Shown here piece by piece: positions 6,810 to 7,779 of a stretch of 7,779 nucleotides of DNA (the stretch's first letter is position 1; every line of letters begins with the position of its first letter). The translations under genes were made by a program, and so were the position numbers. The DNA comes from Nitrospiraceae bacterium (GTDB lineage Bacteria > Nitrospirota > Nitrospiria > Nitrospirales > UBA8639): positions 1 to 7,779 of the forward strand of contig DOFS01000328.1 in assembly GCA_003523945.1 (NCBI GenBank), written 5' to 3'. The notes below the pieces were generated by a model. That model had not been told where the DNA came from. It was given only the letters and a program-made list of their open reading frames with translations, and did not search any database.

Positions 6810-7730
6810 ATGATGGAAATTCTTGGGAAAACAGATATTGATTTCATGGGAAAGCGGAACATTGCTTTCATTGTATCGGGCATTCTGGCTTCTCTGGGAT
6901 TATTGGCCGTTATCGGGATTCTGGTGGGATGGGCAAATCTGGGTATCGATTTTGCTGGAGGAACGGCGGTCCAGCTCAAGTTTGATAAGCCGCTCCTGAT
7001 TGCCGAGGCCAGGAAGGCCTTGGATGCGCATGGATTGGGTGCCGCTGAACTTCAGGAATTTCCCCAGGATCAGAAGCTCTTAATTCGGGTGAAAACAGAG
7101 ACCACGATCGAAGAAGGAGTCAGTGAGAATATCATTCAGGCCTTTCAAGCTGAATTTCCTGATCATGGATTTGTTGTGGATTCCAGTACCTCGATTGGTC
7201 CCACGATTGGGAAGAAACTTCAAGAAGATGCCCTGATTGCAGTCATCCTTTCGCTTGCAGGAATTATTCTCTATGTTGCCGTTCGTTTTGAGTTTCGTTT
7301 TGGCGTGGCTGCTGCCATTGCCACATTTCATGACGTTCTTGCGGTGTTGGGGATTTACTTTCTAATGAATACAGAAATTACTTTGCTGGTGGTGACAGCG
7401 CTATTGACCCTGGCAGGATATTCTTTGACCGATACGGTGATTGTGTTTGACCGTATTCGTGAAAATCTTCGTCAGAGGAGACGAGAAACGCCGACGACGA
7501 TTATTAATAATGGAATTAATCAGGTCTTAAGTAGGACATTAATTACGACTCTGACCGTTGTTCTGGTCTTGGTACCATTGACCGTTTGGGGAGGAGAAGT
7601 ATTACATGATTTTTCATTGGCCCTACTGTTGGGGGTCATTGTTGGGACCTATTCCTCCATTTTCGTGGCGAGCCCGCTTCTCTTGTTATGGCCTGGCGCA
7701 GAGGGCAGACTATTAAGCCGAAGTAAATAG
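6810..7730 (+). CDS. secF: Protein translocase subunit SecF
   Basis: Partner of SecD in the proton-driven export complex of the cytoplasmic membrane. The start at ATG 6810 gives 306 residues, typical for SecF; ATG 6813 directly after it is equally possible. The N-terminus has DFMGKRNIAF (11-20), close to the family DFM-R pattern, then the first helix (about 17-40) and the signature LGIDFAGGTAVQL (44-56), the SecF form of the GLDxxGG motif. The periplasmic domain (about 45-135) is followed by the helices of the export-associated membrane domain (about 139-292). SIGPTIGKKL (128-137) precedes the second helix, and GYSLTDTVIVFDRIRENL (203-220) contains Asp208, matching the conserved functional Asp of TM4. 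SRTLITTLTV (241-250) is also typical. All family landmarks are intact. It belongs functionally with secD and yajC, though the 159-base gap allows partly independent expression. Confidence 0.97.
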   Translation: MMEILGKTDIDFMGKRNIAFIVSGILASLGLLAVIGILVGWANLGIDFAGGTAVQLKFDKPLLIAEARKALDAHGLGAAELQEFPQDQKLLIRVKTETTIEEGVSENIIQAFQAEFPDHGFVVDSSTSIGPTIGKKLQEDALIAVILSLAGIILYVAVRFEFRFGVAAAIATFHDVLAVLGIYFLMNTEITLLVVTALLTLAGYSLTDTVIVFDRIRENLRQRRRETPTTIINNGINQVLSRTLITTLTVVLVLVPLTVWGGEVLHDFSLALLLGVIVGTYSSIFVASPLLLLWPGAEGRLLSRSK

Positions 7731-7761
7731 TCTACTCTGTTACCATTTCTTGACATCTAGG

Positions 7762-7779
7762 AAAAAGGAGTACCAGAAT
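7762..7779 (+). promoter_or_regulatory. Ribosome-binding site of a gene starting beyond the right edge
   Basis: AAAAAGGAG (7762-7770) is a strong Shine-Dalgarno. The window ends in AAT; if the next base is G, an ATG would start at 7778, seven bases after the site. TTGACA at 7750-7755 is an exact -35 hexamer, but a -10 would have to lie outside the window and inside the predicted gene, so I do not call a promoter. No terminator separates this site from secF, so the next gene may continue the operon. Confidence 0.5.

Overview
The window carries seven protein-coding genes, all on the + strand, in a bacterium of about half GC. The best organism guess is a Nitrospira-like member of the Nitrospirota. 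That guess rests mainly on the first gene, a heme-binding subunit of the ethylbenzene dehydrogenase/DMSO-reductase gamma type followed by a molybdenum-cofactor gene. It is an inference, and other lineages with such enzymes (for example Nitrospinota or Methylomirabilota) are not excluded.

Region 1 (1-860) is the 3' part of the heme-binding protein gene. The product ends in a single membrane helix with a basic tail, so the heme domain should sit outside the cytoplasmic membrane. A very strong intrinsic terminator follows. Region 2 (863-1483) is mobA, the guanylyltransferase that finishes bis-MGD, the cofactor used by the catalytic subunits that partner such heme proteins. The mobA start region is fused to the terminator hairpin: a GTG codon with a good Shine-Dalgarno lies inside the stem, while the first ATG after the T-tract has none.

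Region 3 (1643-7730) is a housekeeping run: argS, tgt, yajC, secD, secF. A sigma70-like promoter candidate lies before argS. argS and tgt are separated by one base if the GTG start of tgt is used, tgt-yajC by 41 bases and yajC-secD by 19 bases. secD and secF are unusually far apart (159 bases) and secF has its own Shine-Dalgarno. argS loads arginine on its tRNA, tgt inserts the queuosine precursor in tRNAs with GUN anticodons, and YajC-SecD-SecF form the accessory complex of the Sec translocon, which would also export envelope redox proteins. A ribosome-binding site at the right edge shows that another gene begins just beyond the window.

I saw no mobile element, CRISPR array, tRNA or rRNA. 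Most of the window is ordinary. The points most worth a second look are the membrane-anchored heme subunit next to mobA, the mobA start inside a terminator, and an acidic insertion in ArgRS.
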